A DNA stretch of 30,931 nucleotides, taken from positions 563 to 31,493 of the forward strand of contig DGVB01000008.1 in the NCBI GenBank assembly GCA_002395805.1. Reading direction: 5' to 3'. Below are positions 1 through 8,980 of this stretch, piece after piece. This stretch comes from Bacteroidales bacterium UBA4295 (GTDB lineage: Bacteria; Bacteroidota; Bacteroidia; Bacteroidales; Paludibacteraceae). Each line of letters begins with the position of its first letter. Position 1 is the stretch's first letter. Made by a program: the position numbers and the translations under genes. The notes under the pieces are model-generated. The model worked only from the letters and a program-made list of their open reading frames with translations, had not been told where the DNA came from and ran no database searches.

Positions 1-2565
1 GGGCAGAGTCTGTGCGTGATTGAGACGCAAGAGTCGATTTTGGGTTGGACGGAGAGAGAGCCGTTAGTGTTGAACTGTCAGGGAACGGATTTCTGGCAGG
101 CTAATGTGCCTATCAGCGATTTCGCCGGCAGTATTCAGTATAAATATGCGATCCGCGTAGGCGATGGACAGTATATCTACGAGGCCGGAGAACCGCGTAC
201 GCTGACGCTGAAGGCGGCTGACAAACGTATCGTCGTCCGCGATGCCTGGCAGGCCAGCACCTATGAGGATAGTTTCTATACCACCGTATTCCTGAAATCG
301 CTTTTCGCGCGCCACAAACCGGCGAAAGTGAAAGCACCGAAGGGTAATATCCGTTTCTCCATCGACCTGCCGCAGATCCTGCCGTCGCAAGGCGTAGCAA
401 TCATCGGTAATTGCGATGCGCTGGGTAACTGGGATACGGACCGGAAACTGATTATGTCCGACGCCGAGTTCCCGCTCTGGAAAGCGGATATCGAGGTGAA
501 AGGCCAGGATATAGTTGAGTACAAATATGTCGTTTATGATCTCAAGACCGGCGCTATCGTAGACACCGAATGGGGCGAGAACCGCCAGATATGGGGCGTG
601 GAAAAAGGACAAGTGATCTATCAGAACGACCGCTATTTCCGCCGCACACAGCCGCGTTGGAAAGGTGCCGGAGTGGCTGTTCCCGTCTTCTCGCTGCGCA
701 CCGAAGAAGGATTCGGTATCGGTGAGTTCCAGGACCTCAAGAAAATGGCGGACTGGGCTGCTTCTACCGGCCAGAAAATGATTCAGACCCTCCCGATTAA
801 CGATACTACCCTTCGTCATAACAACCTGGATAGCTATCCTTACAATGCCGTTTCCGTCTTTGCCCTCCATCCGATATACATCAATATCGAGGCGATGGGG
901 CGCTTGACGCCGGCGCTGAAGAAGAAATACGAGGCGCAGAAGGCTGAGTTTAACGCCAAATCCTTTGCGGACTACCAGGCTGTCTATGATGCCAAGATGG
1001 TGTTCTTCAAAGCCCTCTACAAGCAAGACAAAGATGCCCTCTTCTCCTCCGAGGAATACAAGGCCTTTATCAAGAAGAACGACTCCTGGCTGGAGCCGTA
1101 TGCCGAGTTCCTGCATAAACGCGACAAACAACCGAAAGATTTCTATAAGTTCCTCCAGTTCCATGCCGATAAACAGTTGGCAGACGCCGTGGCTTATGCC
1201 CACTCGATCGGCGTAGCGATGAAGGGCGATATACCTATCGGTATCTCGCCGGACAGCGTGGATGCAGCGGTTTATCCGGAACTCTTCAATCTGGATGCTT
1301 CCGCCGGCGCGCCGCCTGATGATTTCTCTATCTCCGGCCAGAACTGGGGATTCCCGACTTATAACTGGGATAAGATGGCGGAGGATAACTTCGGCTGGTG
1401 GCAGGCTCGGTTCCGCAAGATGCAGGATTATTTCGATGCCTACCGCGTGGATCATATCCTCGGTTTCTTCCGTATATGGCAGATGCGCAAGACCGATGTA
1501 TGGGGTCTCTGCGGCCATTTCGTCCCGGCGCTGCCTTACAGCTATGACGACCTCTGCGCACAAGGCGTTTGCCTTGACTGGGATCGGCTTACAAAACCCT
1601 ATATCCGCTCCAATTTCCTGGGCGATGTATTAGGCTATGACACCGAGTGGGCGAAGAAATATGCGCTGGATACGCATGACGGATATGTCTATTTCTTCCG
1701 TCCTGAGTTTGATACCCAGCTCAAAGTGCAGGAATGGTACGACCGCCTCATGTCCGACGAGAAACAACTGAAAGCTTCCGGCCTGAGCGCCGAAGCGGCA
1801 AAGAATATCTGCAACGGACTCATTTATCTCCATTGCGAAGTGCTCTTCGTCGAAGACCAGCGTCGTCCGGGATGGCTCCACCCGCGTATCTCCATCTATC
1901 AGAGCCATTCGTTCAACGAACTCTACAGCGACCAGAAAGAAGTACTTATGCGTATCTATAATGACTATTTCTTCCGTCGTCATACCCATTTCTGGCGCGA
2001 CTCGGCGATGCGCAAACTGCCGACGCTCATCCGCGCAACCAAGATGCTGTGCTGCGGCGAAGACTTAGGTATGGTGCCTGCTTGCGTGCCCGATGTGATG
2101 CATGAGTTGCAGATCCTCTCGCTCGAAATCCAGCGTATGCCGAAAGATCCTACGGTTAAGTTTGCCCATCCGGCGGACGCACCGTATCAGTCTGTCTGCA
2201 CTACCGGTACGCATGACATGAATCCTCTCCGAGCTTGGTGGGAGGAAGACCGTGCGGTTACCCAGCGGTTCTACAACGAGCAAATGGGATGGTGGGGAGA
2301 TGCTCCCCAAGAGATGACGCCGGAGATAGCCGAGTTTATCATCAACCAGCATATGTATTCCCCGGCGATGTGGACCATTCTGCCACTGCAGGACTGGCTC
2401 GCTATCGATGGCGACGTACGCATCAAAGACCAGTTCGCCGACCGTATCAACGTTCCGGCCAACCCGCGCCATTTCTGGAACTACAGAATGCATCTGTCGC
2501 TCGAAGAACTGATGAAATGCGATAATCTGAATGCGAAAATCAAGAAACTGACAAGCGTCAGGTAA
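1..2565 (+). CDS. malQ: 4-alpha-glucanotransferase (GH77) with N-terminal starch-binding domains, 5' end outside window
   Basis: Amylomaltase-type enzyme that transfers alpha-1,4-glucan segments between maltodextrins in starch and maltose metabolism. The reading frame is open from base 1 (G-Q-S-L-C-V...), which matches the interior of a CBM20 domain, so the GTG at 16 is probably an internal Val and the true start lies a short way upstream. Two CBM20-like modules come first; the second covers about 345-600 and contains GNCDALGNWD. The GH77 catalytic domain follows. Family landmarks are GDIPIGISPDSVD near 1230, YRVDHILGFFRIW with the expected nucleophile Asp at 1450-1452, GEDLGMVP with the expected acid/base Glu at 2059-2061, and TGTHDMNPLR near 2205. 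Two CBM20 modules plus GH77 is the common Bacteroidota architecture. It converges on ispH with a 33-bp gap. Function is confident; only the N-terminus is unseen. Confidence 0.95.
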   Translation, partial: GQSLCVIETQESILGWTEREPLVLNCQGTDFWQANVPISDFAGSIQYKYAIRVGDGQYIYEAGEPRTLTLKAADKRIVVRDAWQASTYEDSFYTTVFLKSLFARHKPAKVKAPKGNIRFSIDLPQILPSQGVAIIGNCDALGNWDTDRKLIMSDAEFPLWKADIEVKGQDIVEYKYVVYDLKTGAIVDTEWGENRQIWGVEKGQVIYQNDRYFRRTQPRWKGAGVAVPVFSLRTEEGFGIGEFQDLKKMADWAASTGQKMIQTLPINDTTLRHNNLDSYPYNAVSVFALHPIYINIEAMGRLTPALKKKYEAQKAEFNAKSFADYQAVYDAKMVFFKALYKQDKDALFSSEEYKAFIKKNDSWLEPYAEFLHKRDKQPKDFYKFLQFHADKQLADAVAYAHSIGVAMKGDIPIGISPDSVDAAVYPELFNLDASAGAPPDDFSISGQNWGFPTYNWDKMAEDNFGWWQARFRKMQDYFDAYRVDHILGFFRIWQMRKTDVWGLCGHFVPALPYSYDDLCAQGVCLDWDRLTKPYIRSNFLGDVLGYDTEWAKKYALDTHDGYVYFFRPEFDTQLKVQEWYDRLMSDEKQLKASGLSAEAAKNICNGLIYLHCEVLFVEDQRRPGWLHPRISIYQSHSFNELYSDQKEVLMRIYNDYFFRRHTHFWRDSAMRKLPTLIRATKMLCCGEDLGMVPACVPDVMHELQILSLEIQRMPKDPTVKFAHPADAPYQSVCTTGTHDMNPLRAWWEEDRAVTQRFYNEQMGWWGDAPQEMTPEIAEFIINQHMYSPAMWTILPLQDWLAIDGDVRIKDQFADRINVPANPRHFWNYRMHLSLEELMKCDNLNAKIKKLTSVR

Positions 2566-2593
2566 GGTACCAAGGTACCAAGTGCCAAGTGAC
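2564..2593. repeat. Short degenerate tandem repeat after malQ
   Basis: Immediately after (and overlapping) the malQ stop there are two copies of AAGGTACC followed by AAGTGCC and AAGTGAC, giving four units of 7-8 bp. It fills almost the entire convergent gap between malQ and ispH, where a terminator would be expected. No normal terminator hairpin is visible; the two GGTACC palindromes could pair only with a tiny loop. It is one of several word repeats in this window. Confidence 0.75.
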
Positions 2594-2598
2594 GAAGG

Positions 2599-3531
2599 TT
2601 AAGGGATGAGCGAGAGCTTGTCCCTTACTTTTTGCATGAGCCAGAGAGGCGTACTGGTTGCGCCGCAGATGCCGACTTTGAGACCGGCTTCGCCTGAAAG
2701 ACCGCTGCGCTGTAAGACCGCTTCGCTGAAAGACCGTCCTTCGGACTGAAAGACTTTTTCGACTTCGTCGGGGGAGGAAACGAAAAATGTGTTGGGGTTC
2801 ACCTCAACGCAATTTTTATATAATACACGTGCATTGCTGGATTTCTTCCCGCCTACGAAAAGAACGATATCGTTCGCCCGTGCAAAATCCTGCAGCTCCG
2901 CTACCCTGTTTGCTACATTCCGGCAGATAGTGTCATGAGCTTCTAACGCAACCTGAAATTTGCAATTGGAAATTTGCAATTGGATGGCCTCTACGAGGGC
3001 ATTGAATCCCTCGACGGACTTGGTCGTTTGGGAGAAAAGGTATATCGGGCGGGTGAAATCAAGCCGGTCGATTTGTGCCGGACTTTCTATTACGATGGCG
3101 GTGTTGTTGGTCTGACCCTGCAGACCGATGACTTCTGCATGGCCCGGCTGACCGTAAATCACAATCTGAGGAGGCTGAGCCTCGTCGTTCTTATGCGCTT
3201 CGTAGCAGGCACGGATACGGTCCTGCAATTTCTTCACCACCGGACAGGTGGCGTCAATGATTTCAATCCCTCGCTGCTGCGCAATCCAGTATGTGCTCGG
3301 CGGCTCGCCGTGCGCGCGAAGCAGTACCCGCGAATGAGAAGGCAACGTGCGCAGATCGTCGTAATCAATGGTCGCCAGACCTTTCATCTCCAGACGCGAT
3401 ACCTCCTGACCGTTATGTACGATATCGCCCAGACAATAAAGCGGACCGTTTGCCAGTTCGCTTTCTGCTGCTTTGATCGCGCGCGTCACACCAAAGCAAA
3501 ATCCGCTATGCTCGTCAATGGAAATCTGCAT
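2599..3531 (-). CDS. ispH: 4-hydroxy-3-methylbut-2-enyl diphosphate reductase
   Basis: IspH/LytB is the last enzyme of the MEP isoprenoid pathway. It is a cytosolic [4Fe-4S] reductase that converts HMBPP to IPP and DMAPP. The 310-residue protein has the three family cluster cysteines: C12 in GFCFG, C96 in DATCPVVKKL and C203 in TICRNVANR. RAHGEPP (72-78) and GICGATSTP (287-295) are also present. The gene overlaps the 3' end of cmk by 17 bp, so translation is probably coupled in a porQ-cmk-ispH operon. Two stretches are odd. A perfect 14-bp tandem duplication encodes LQISNCKFQ at about 185-193. A repeat array encodes about 20-24 extra residues (about 261-284) just before the GICGATSTP motif. 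Both keep the frame and lie between, not in, the catalytic motifs, so the enzyme is probably functional. Confidence 0.95.
   Translation of the reverse strand: MQISIDEHSGFCFGVTRAIKAAESELANGPLYCLGDIVHNGQEVSRLEMKGLATIDYDDLRTLPSHSRVLLRAHGEPPSTYWIAQQRGIEIIDATCPVVKKLQDRIRACYEAHKNDEAQPPQIVIYGQPGHAEVIGLQGQTNNTAIVIESPAQIDRLDFTRPIYLFSQTTKSVEGFNALVEAIQLQISNCKFQVALEAHDTICRNVANRVAELQDFARANDIVLFVGGKKSSNARVLYKNCVEVNPNTFFVSSPDEVEKVFQSEGRSFSEAVLQRSGLSGEAGLKVGICGATSTPLWLMQKVRDKLSLIP
2681..2754. repeat. Mini-hairpin repeat array inside ispH
   Basis: Four consecutive units of 18, 16, 16 and 20 bp start with AGACCG and end with TGAA or TGTA, and a fifth is cut short at AGAC. The variable core of most units is a small palindrome: GGCTTCGCC, CGCTGCGCTG, GCTTCGC, and GTCCTTCGGAC (a 4-bp stem with a TTCG loop). 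The array lies inside the ispH coding region and coincides with the extra residues before the GICGATSTP motif. Confidence 0.8.
2955..2982. repeat. Perfect 14-bp tandem duplication inside ispH
   Basis: GAAATTTGCAATTG occurs twice head to tail. Each copy can also be read as two 7-bp half units (GAAATTT and GCAATTG). It falls in a variable region of IspH upstream of C203. Confidence 0.85.
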
Positions 3532-4186
3532 GCTCGTTAAACAACTTGTAGATCAGTTCCATTTGTCCGTCTATCGTCATGAAACTGTTGTCCACCACGA
3601 TGGCATCGTCGGCTTGCCGCAGAGGACTCTCCGCGCGGTGCGTGTCCCGGTAATCGCGGTCATTCACATCGGCTAACACCGCTTCGAAATCCGGCTTTTC
3701 GCCTTTGGATACTAGTTCGTCATACCGCCGTTGGGCGCGAACCTCCGGACTGGCGGTTAGGAATAGTTTCAATTCCGCTTGAGGGAATACAACCGTACCG
3801 ATGTCCCGTCCGTCCATGACGATGCCTTTTGCTTCACCCATCTTCTGCTGCTGGGCTACGAGGAAGGCTCTTACTTCCTTGATCGCAGATACCCGACTGG
3901 CGCAGTTGCCTACCGCCAGCGTACGGATCTGACTTTCTACATCTTCCCCGTTCAGCGTCACATGTTGCGCTCCGTCCGCAAGCACAAATCCTACCTCTAT
4001 CTGCGGCAAAGCGGCGATAATAGACGCTTCGTCCTCAAGACCCTTGCGTATCGTGTACAGCGCGATGGCGCGGTACATAGCACCCGTGTCGACGTATGTG
4101 TAACCGGCATACTTGGCCAGCGCCTTGGCTATCGTCGATTTTCCGCAAGACGAATAGCCGTCTATAGCAACAATAATTCTATTCAT
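3515..4186 (-). CDS. cmk: Cytidylate kinase
   Basis: Phosphorylates CMP and dCMP to the diphosphates using ATP, in pyrimidine nucleotide salvage and turnover. The 223-residue length is normal for the family. The P-loop is G10-YSSC-GKS17. The YVDTGAMYRA motif lies at 31-40, the VMDGRDIGTVVFP motif at 123-135, and the Arg/Asp-rich lid segment RDYRDTHRAESPL at 177-189. The ATG at 4186 gives an N-terminus typical of the family (hydrophobic strand into the P-loop). It sits 17 bp downstream of porQ and overlaps ispH by 17 bp. A porQ-cmk-ispH order is common in Bacteroidota from general knowledge, and the spacing here supports one transcript. Nothing unusual in the protein. Confidence 0.95.
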   Translation of the reverse strand: MNRIIVAIDGYSSCGKSTIAKALAKYAGYTYVDTGAMYRAIALYTIRKGLEDEASIIAALPQIEVGFVLADGAQHVTLNGEDVESQIRTLAVGNCASRVSAIKEVRAFLVAQQQKMGEAKGIVMDGRDIGTVVFPQAELKLFLTASPEVRAQRRYDELVSKGEKPDFEAVLADVNDRDYRDTHRAESPLRQADDAIVVDNSFMTIDGQMELIYKLFNEHADFH

Positions 4187-4203
4187 TTCTTATCTGCGAA
4201 CGA

Positions 4204-5310
4204 TTATTTCATTAATGAGTTTATGTCCAATGTCAATCCTACCTGGTAGGAGAAATTGGATTTGGTCAGCTGGCTGATAGCGAACCCGAGACGGGCTTGC
4301 TTGATCTTTACACCCACACCCAGCGCAAAACCTGCCAGCGATTTCTGGTCAGTCAGTTGCAACTCCGCTCTGCGGCGGTGGTTGTAACTCAGAGCGATAT
4401 AGAATTTCTCGCTCTTCGGCACCACTTCGATGCTCCATATCGTGTGACGGAAGAGCATGTCATACCATTTGACATCGTGCGGAATGAATTCACCGGTCGT
4501 CGGACTCTTTTCCAGACTCGTCCACTCGTAGTTCAGATACCAGGTCTGCATGTTATGGATCTGCAGATGGAATCGCAACGGAGCATGCTTCACGCGGTAA
4601 GTCAGTCCTAATTGCAAGTTCAGCGGCAGCATCTCATGCCCGGTGCCATCTTCGGAGGAATAGAAACTCTTGATCTGCCATCCGATATTCTGCAGCACCA
4701 GACCCATCTGGAATGTTGAATCGGGACTCTGGAAATGCGCCCCTATGTCCGCGCCGAGGGCAAAACTGCTGTAACTCTCGTAGATCGAATAAACCGGCTT
4801 CAGCGTCACGCCCACTTTGAACATCCGTCCTAACTGGCGCGCGTACATGATATCTATCAGTATATCCCGTGCGCCGAAACTGCCGCCGGTCTGTACACCG
4901 TACTCGTCCGCATATTTCATATGCCCGTAGTCAAGATAGTGAATCCCGACGGCAAAATAGTTTGGTTTGTCAGGCTCTCCTTCTCCCTCAAAGGGCTTCT
5001 CTATTTTCGATCGTCCGAAATTATGTCCGTAGAGCGCGGAGCCGAACATTGTGCCGGGTAGGTAATAGGAATAGTTGAGTTGCAGCGTCATGTGGCTGTT
5101 CGCATGGAGCAGCGCCGGGTTGCACATACCCATCGAGATATCGCCGTCGCTGAGGCTCACGTTTGAACCACCTAATGCATTCAGACGCGACGAAGTAGGC
5201 AGACTCATGAATGAGAATACCGACCTTCCTGCGCTCGACACCTGTGCTTCCAAGCGACAAAGGGACAAGGTACAAAGGATAAGGATTGCTATTTTTTTGC
5301 CTATAGCCAC
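4204..5310 (-). CDS. porQ: Type IX secretion system outer-membrane protein PorQ
   Basis: PorQ is a T9SS beta-barrel outer-membrane protein, required in Porphyromonas for export and surface attachment of CTD-bearing cargo. The 368-residue protein begins with a signal peptide (about 1-22, AQ at the predicted cleavage site). It then has the family opening with GRSVFSFMSLPTSSRLNALG and a GDISMGMCNPALL segment, followed by alternating strands ending in a C-terminal LTLDINSL strand, as expected for a barrel. The ATG at 5310 lies about 26 bp below a Bacteroidota promoter at 5336-5367, so the leader is short. First gene of porQ-cmk-ispH. Its presence complements the por/gld cluster at 16.7-22.6 kb. 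Confidence 0.9.
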   Translation of the reverse strand: MAIGKKIAILILCTLSLCRLEAQVSSAGRSVFSFMSLPTSSRLNALGGSNVSLSDGDISMGMCNPALLHANSHMTLQLNYSYYLPGTMFGSALYGHNFGRSKIEKPFEGEGEPDKPNYFAVGIHYLDYGHMKYADEYGVQTGGSFGARDILIDIMYARQLGRMFKVGVTLKPVYSIYESYSSFALGADIGAHFQSPDSTFQMGLVLQNIGWQIKSFYSSEDGTGHEMLPLNLQLGLTYRVKHAPLRFHLQIHNMQTWYLNYEWTSLEKSPTTGEFIPHDVKWYDMLFRHTIWSIEVVPKSEKFYIALSYNHRRRAELQLTDQKSLAGFALGVGVKIKQARLGFAISQLTKSNFSYQVGLTLDINSLMK

Positions 5311-5335
5311 ACTACCGCATTTTATAAATCGGCTG

Positions 5336-5367
5336 CAAATTTACTACTTTTTTTTGAATTGTGCAAA
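5336..5367 (-). promoter_or_regulatory. Promoter for porQ-cmk-ispH
   Basis: Read on the minus strand: TTTG (5364-5367), 20 bp, then TAAATTTG (5336-5343). This matches the Bacteroidota -33/-7 consensus TTTG...TAnnTTTG. It is back to back with the frdC promoter; 4 bp separate the two -33 elements. Confidence 0.75.
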
Positions 5368-5371
5368 TTTA

Positions 5372-5403
5372 TTTGCATATATCAGATTTTTTGTGTATCT
5401 TTG
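5372..5403 (+). promoter_or_regulatory. Promoter for frdCAB
   Basis: TTTG (5372-5375), 20 bp, then TATCTTTG (5396-5403) followed by CACG. Strong match to the Bacteroidota consensus. It leaves a leader of about 55 nt before frdC at 5465. Confidence 0.8.
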
Positions 5404-5464
5404 CACGCCATTTCATAGAAAGTACATTAATAACTTTTAATATTTATCAAAACAATCAATCTTT

Positions 5465-6154
5465 ATGTGGTTAAAAGATTCATCTATCGGCCGTAAGTTC
5501 GTTATGGCTCTGAGTGGAGCAGCATTGGTTTTTTTCCTGCTTTTCCACGGATGTATGAACCTTGCGCTGGTGTTCAGTGAAGAGGCATACAACGCTATCT
5601 GCCGTTTTCTGGGTGCTAACTGGTACGCTGTGATCGGCTCGCTCGGAATCGCATTCCTCATTCTCGTGCATTTCTGCTACGGACTGTATCTGACGATTCA
5701 GAACCGTGCTGCACGCGGCAACGACCGTTATGAGGTTCGCGCGAAGAAACAAGGTGTAACATGGGAGTCGGAGAACATGCTTGTTCTGGGCTTTGTAATC
5801 CTCGGTTTCCTCTGCCTGCACCTCTACAATTTCTGGTTTAAGATGCAGTTTGCGGAGCTGACCGGTATCGAGACCGGTTTGTTTGACCCGCAGAACGGAG
5901 CCGCTTATGTCAAAGCGCTGTTTACTACTCCTGTTTGGGGACAGATCTATTGCGTGCTGTATCTGCTGTGGTTTGTAGTGCTGTGGCTCCACCTCAATCA
6001 CGGTGTGGGTTCGGCGATGACCTCTATGGGACTGAACAACCTCAAATGGCAGAAACGCGTTGAGGTCATCAGCACCGTGGTAGCTACCCTCGTGGTACTG
6101 CCGTTCGCTATCGTAGTGTTGTACTATCTGGGCATGGGAATAGCTATGCTGTAA
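5465..6154 (+). CDS. frdC: Succinate dehydrogenase/fumarate reductase cytochrome b subunit
   Basis: Membrane anchor of the succinate:quinone oxidoreductase complex, carrying heme b and the quinone site. The 229-residue protein has five hydrophobic segments at about 12-36, 53-78, 105-127, 158-180 and 200-225. Histidines lie in the helices at H28 (LLFHGC), H69 (LVHFCYG), H119 (LCLHLYN) and H176/H179 (WLHLNHG). This is the pattern of the single-subunit, probably di-heme type B cytochrome seen in Wolinella and Bacteroides. Gene order C-A-B is typical of this class. In Bacteroides the complex works mainly as a fumarate reductase in anaerobic respiration and propionate/succinate formation; the direction here is inferred. 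The gene ends 45 bp before frdA. Confidence 0.93.
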   Translation: MWLKDSSIGRKFVMALSGAALVFFLLFHGCMNLALVFSEEAYNAICRFLGANWYAVIGSLGIAFLILVHFCYGLYLTIQNRAARGNDRYEVRAKKQGVTWESENMLVLGFVILGFLCLHLYNFWFKMQFAELTGIETGLFDPQNGAAYVKALFTTPVWGQIYCVLYLLWFVVLWLHLNHGVGSAMTSMGLNNLKWQKRVEVISTVVATLVVLPFAIVVLYYLGMGIAML

Positions 6155-6194
6155 ATCGTAAATGGGAAAAGTGTTCATGACTAAATCGTAAATG
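6152..6194. repeat. 13-bp direct repeat in the frdC-frdA spacer
   Basis: TAAATCGTAAATG occurs at 6152-6164 (containing the frdC stop codon) and again at 6182-6194, just before the frdA start. Each copy can be read as two 7-bp words (TAAATCG and TAAATGG/TAAATGA). Together they make up most of the intergenic spacer. Confidence 0.85.
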
Positions 6195-6199
6195 ATCTT

Positions 6200-8185
6200 A
6201 TGGCAAAGAAAGAAGATATGAGAGTAATCACGCCGGAAATGGCGAAGATTCCTGCAGGTCCGCTGGAGCTCAAGTGGACTAACTATAAGAACCACCAGAA
6301 ACTCGTTAACCCCGCTAATAAACGTCGTTTGGACATCATCGTGGTAGGTACCGGTCTCGCCGGTGCTTCCGCTGCCGCTTCGTTGGCTGAAATGGGATTC
6401 AACGTGCTGAACTTCTGTATTCAAGATTCACCGCGCCGTGCGCACTCAATTGCTGCGCAAGGAGGTATCAATGCGGCGAAGAACTACCAGAATGACGGTG
6501 ACTCCGTTTATCGTCTCTATTATGATACCATCAAAGGTGGTGACTATCGCGCTCGTGAGGCGAACGTATATCGTCTGGCGGAGGTCTCCAATAATATTAT
6601 CGACCAGTGTGTAGCACAAGGCGTTCCTTTCGCACGCGAATACGGAGGTCTGCTCGACAACCGTTCGTTCGGTGGAGCACAGGTTAGCCGTACGTTCTAT
6701 GCAAAAGGTCAAACCGGTCAGCAGCTGCTCCTCGGCGCTTATTCCGCACTGAGCCGCCAGATCGGTAAAGGCAAAGTGAAAATGTACACACGCTACGAGA
6801 TGCTGGACATCGTCCTTATCCCGGATGAGAACGGCGAGAAGCGTGCACGCGGTATTATCGCCCGTAATCTCGTTACCGGTCGCATTGAGCGCTTCTTTGC
6901 GCACGCGGTGGTAGTCGGTTCTGGTGGATACGGCAACACCTTCTTCCTTTCCACCAACGCCATGGCTTCCAACGGTTCCGCTGCTATGCAGATGTACCGC
7001 CACGGAGCATATTTCGCTAACCCCTGCTATGCACAGATCCACCCGACCTGTATCCCGAAGCACGGTGATTTCCAGTCCAAACTGACCCTGATGTCGGAGT
7101 CGCTCCGTAACGACGGACGTATCTGGGTGCCGAAGAAACTGGAGGACGCGAAACGTCTGCAGGCAGGTGAAATCAAGGGACGCGATATCCCGGAGGAAGA
7201 CCGCGATTACTACTTGGAGCGCCGCTACCCGGCTTTCGGTAACCTCGTTCCGCGTGACGTCGCTTCGCGTGCCGCCAAAGAGCGCTGCGACAAAGGCTAC
7301 GGCGTGAACAACACCGGTCTGGCTGTGTTCCTCGACTTCAGCGAAGCTATCCAGCGTCTGGGCAAAGATGTGGTAGCTCAGAAATACGGTAACCTCTTCC
7401 AGATGTATGAGAAGATTGTCGATGAGAACCCGTACGAGAACCCGATGATGATCTTCCCGGCTATCCACTACACGATGGGTGGTATTTGGGTAGATTACGA
7501 ACTCCAGACTTCCGTTAAGGGTCTGTTCTGTATCGGTGAAGCGAACTTCTCCGATCACGGAGCAAACCGTCTTGGTGCTTCGGCTCTGATGCAGGGTCTA
7601 GCAGACGGCTATTTCGTACTGCCGTACACCATCCAGAACTATCTCGCAGACCAGATCGGCGTGCCGCGTATGAGTACCGACCTGCCGGAGTTCGCGGAGG
7701 CAGAGAAAGCCGTACAAGACAAGATCAACAAACTCATGGCTATCCAGGGCAAGCGTTCTGTCGATTCAATTCACAAAGAACTCGGTCTCGTTATGTGGGA
7801 CTTCGTTGGAATGGGTCGTACCGCAGAGGGCCTCAAAGAAGGTATCAAGAAGATCGACGCGATCAAGAAGGAGTTTTGGACCAACGTCTATATCCCGGGT
7901 GAGGCGAATGCACTCAACAACGAACTGGAGAAAGCTCTCCGTCTGGCTGATTTCATTGAGATCGGCCGTCTGATGGCTGTTGATGCACTCCATCGTGAGG
8001 AGAGTTGCGGTGGTCACTTCCGCGAGGAATACCAGACACCGGAAGGTGAGGCGCTTCGTCAGGATGACAAGTTCTCGTATGTAGGCTGCTGGAAATACAT
8101 GGGTGAAGACCAAGAGCCCGAACTCATCAAAGAGCCGCTTGACTACGAATTCACGGAACGTAAAACGCGTAATTACAAAAACTAA
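6200..8185 (+). CDS. frdA: Succinate dehydrogenase/fumarate reductase flavoprotein subunit
   Basis: Catalytic FAD subunit interconverting succinate and fumarate. At 661 residues it has the length of the Bacteroidota/epsilonproteobacterial type. The Rossmann motif is GTGLAG (50-55). The [11 protein letters not shown] motif includes H82, the expected covalent FAD attachment. [10 protein letters not shown] is in the substrate domain, and [12 protein letters not shown] and [21 protein letters not shown] are in the C-terminal part of the FAD domain. The ATG at 6200 is 45 bp after frdC, and the gene ends 2 bp before frdB, so A and B are translationally close. The codon bias is strong and uniform, as expected for an abundant protein. 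No missing catalytic motif was noticed. Confidence 0.96.
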   Translation: MAKKEDMRVITPEMAKIPAGPLELKWTNYKNHQKLVNPANKRRLDIIVVGTGLAGASAAASLAEMGFNVLNFCIQDSPRRAHSIAAQGGINAAKNYQNDGDSVYRLYYDTIKGGDYRAREANVYRLAEVSNNIIDQCVAQGVPFAREYGGLLDNRSFGGAQVSRTFYAKGQTGQQLLLGAYSALSRQIGKGKVKMYTRYEMLDIVLIPDENGEKRARGIIARNLVTGRIERFFAHAVVVGSGGYGNTFFLSTNAMASNGSAAMQMYRHGAYFANPCYAQIHPTCIPKHGDFQSKLTLMSESLRNDGRIWVPKKLEDAKRLQAGEIKGRDIPEEDRDYYLERRYPAFGNLVPRDVASRAAKERCDKGYGVNNTGLAVFLDFSEAIQRLGKDVVAQKYGNLFQMYEKIVDENPYENPMMIFPAIHYTMGGIWVDYELQTSVKGLFCIGEANFSDHGANRLGASALMQGLADGYFVLPYTIQNYLADQIGVPRMSTDLPEFAEAEKAVQDKINKLMAIQGKRSVDSIHKELGLVMWDFVGMGRTAEGLKEGIKKIDAIKKEFWTNVYIPGEANALNNELEKALRLADFIEIGRLMAVDALHREESCGGHFREEYQTPEGEALRQDDKFSYVGCWKYMGEDQEPELIKEPLDYEFTERKTRNYKN

Positions 8186-8187
8186 TC

Positions 8188-8943
8188 ATGGATCAGTATA
8201 TTGATATTAAAGTACGGGTATGGCGTCAGGCCGGCCCGAAGGCTCAGGGACATTTCGAGACCTACGAGCTGAAACATGTATTCCAAGGCGCTTCGTTCCT
8301 GGAGATGATTGATATCCTGAACGAGCAGCTTATCGCAGAGCACAAAGATCCTGTTACCTATGATCATGACTGCCGTGAGGGTATCTGCGGTATGTGCTCG
8401 ATGTACGTCAACGGTCATCCGCACGGACCAGACTCCGCTATCACCACCTGCCAGCTGCATATGCGTAAGTTCAAAGACGGCGAGACCATCACCGTAGAAC
8501 CTTGGCGTAGCCGTGCGTTCCCGGTTATCAAAGACCTGATGGTCGATCGTGGTGCATATGACAAGATTATGCAGGCCGGCGGATTCGTTTCTGTCAATAC
8601 CGGCGGTGTACCCGATGCGAATGCAATACCTATTCCGAAGCCCGTAGCAGACGAGGCTATGGATGCTGCTTCCTGTATCGGTTGCGGCGCATGCGCTGCG
8701 GCTTGTAAGAACGGTTCGGCAATGCTCTTCGTGGCGGCTAAGGTTTCGCAGCTCGCTCTCCTGCCGCAAGGCAAGATCGAGGCGAAAGCGCGTGCGAAAG
8801 CGATGGTGGCTAAGATGGACGAACTCGGTTTCGGTAACTGTACCAACACGGGAGCATGTGCCGCTGAGTGCCCGAAATCAGTTAGCCTGGCGAACATTGC
8901 CCGTCTGAACCGCGAGTTCATCGGCGCGAAATTCTGCGATTAA
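8188..8943 (+). CDS. frdB: Succinate dehydrogenase/fumarate reductase iron-sulfur subunit
   Basis: Carries electrons between FrdA and the cytochrome b subunit. The 251-residue protein has the ferredoxin-like [2Fe-2S] cysteines C62, C67, C70 and C88 in CREGICGMC and TTCQLHM. C163, C166, C169 and C173 lie in [11 protein letters not shown], and C218, C224 and C228 in [13 protein letters not shown]; together these give the usual [4Fe-4S] and [3Fe-4S] clusters. Last gene of frdCAB. It is followed by two palindromes before the convergent gene at 9019-9213, the second of which may end transcription. Confidence 0.96.
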   Translation: MDQYIDIKVRVWRQAGPKAQGHFETYELKHVFQGASFLEMIDILNEQLIAEHKDPVTYDHDCREGICGMCSMYVNGHPHGPDSAITTCQLHMRKFKDGETITVEPWRSRAFPVIKDLMVDRGAYDKIMQAGGFVSVNTGGVPDANAIPIPKPVADEAMDAASCIGCGACAAACKNGSAMLFVAAKVSQLALLPQGKIEAKARAKAMVAKMDELGFGNCTNTGACAAECPKSVSLANIARLNREFIGAKFCD

Positions 8944-8953
8944 TCACAGCTCA

Positions 8954-8975
8954 CATCAGCCATGCATGGCTGATG
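8954..8975. repeat. Perfect 22-bp palindrome after frdB
   Basis: An uninterrupted inverted repeat centred on CATGCATG, starting CATCAGC and ending GCTGATG. It lies 11 bp after the frdB stop. As RNA it can form a hairpin; as DNA it could be a dimer binding site. It has no T-tract of its own. Confidence 0.7.
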
Positions 8976-8980
8976 CATAT

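Noticed and set aside
64..1563. 499-codon open frame antisense to malQ
   Set aside because: It lies entirely within a GH77 gene with recognisable motifs and shows no domain of its own; a long shadow frame caused by codon bias.
2681..2754. CRISPR-like array in ispH
   Set aside because: Units are 16-20 bp with no true spacers, lie in frame in a gene, and no cas gene is present.
6446..7558. 370-codon open frame antisense to frdA, and a similar one at 5480-6424
   Set aside because: No recognisable protein sequence; both cover strongly biased, conserved frd genes. Shadows.
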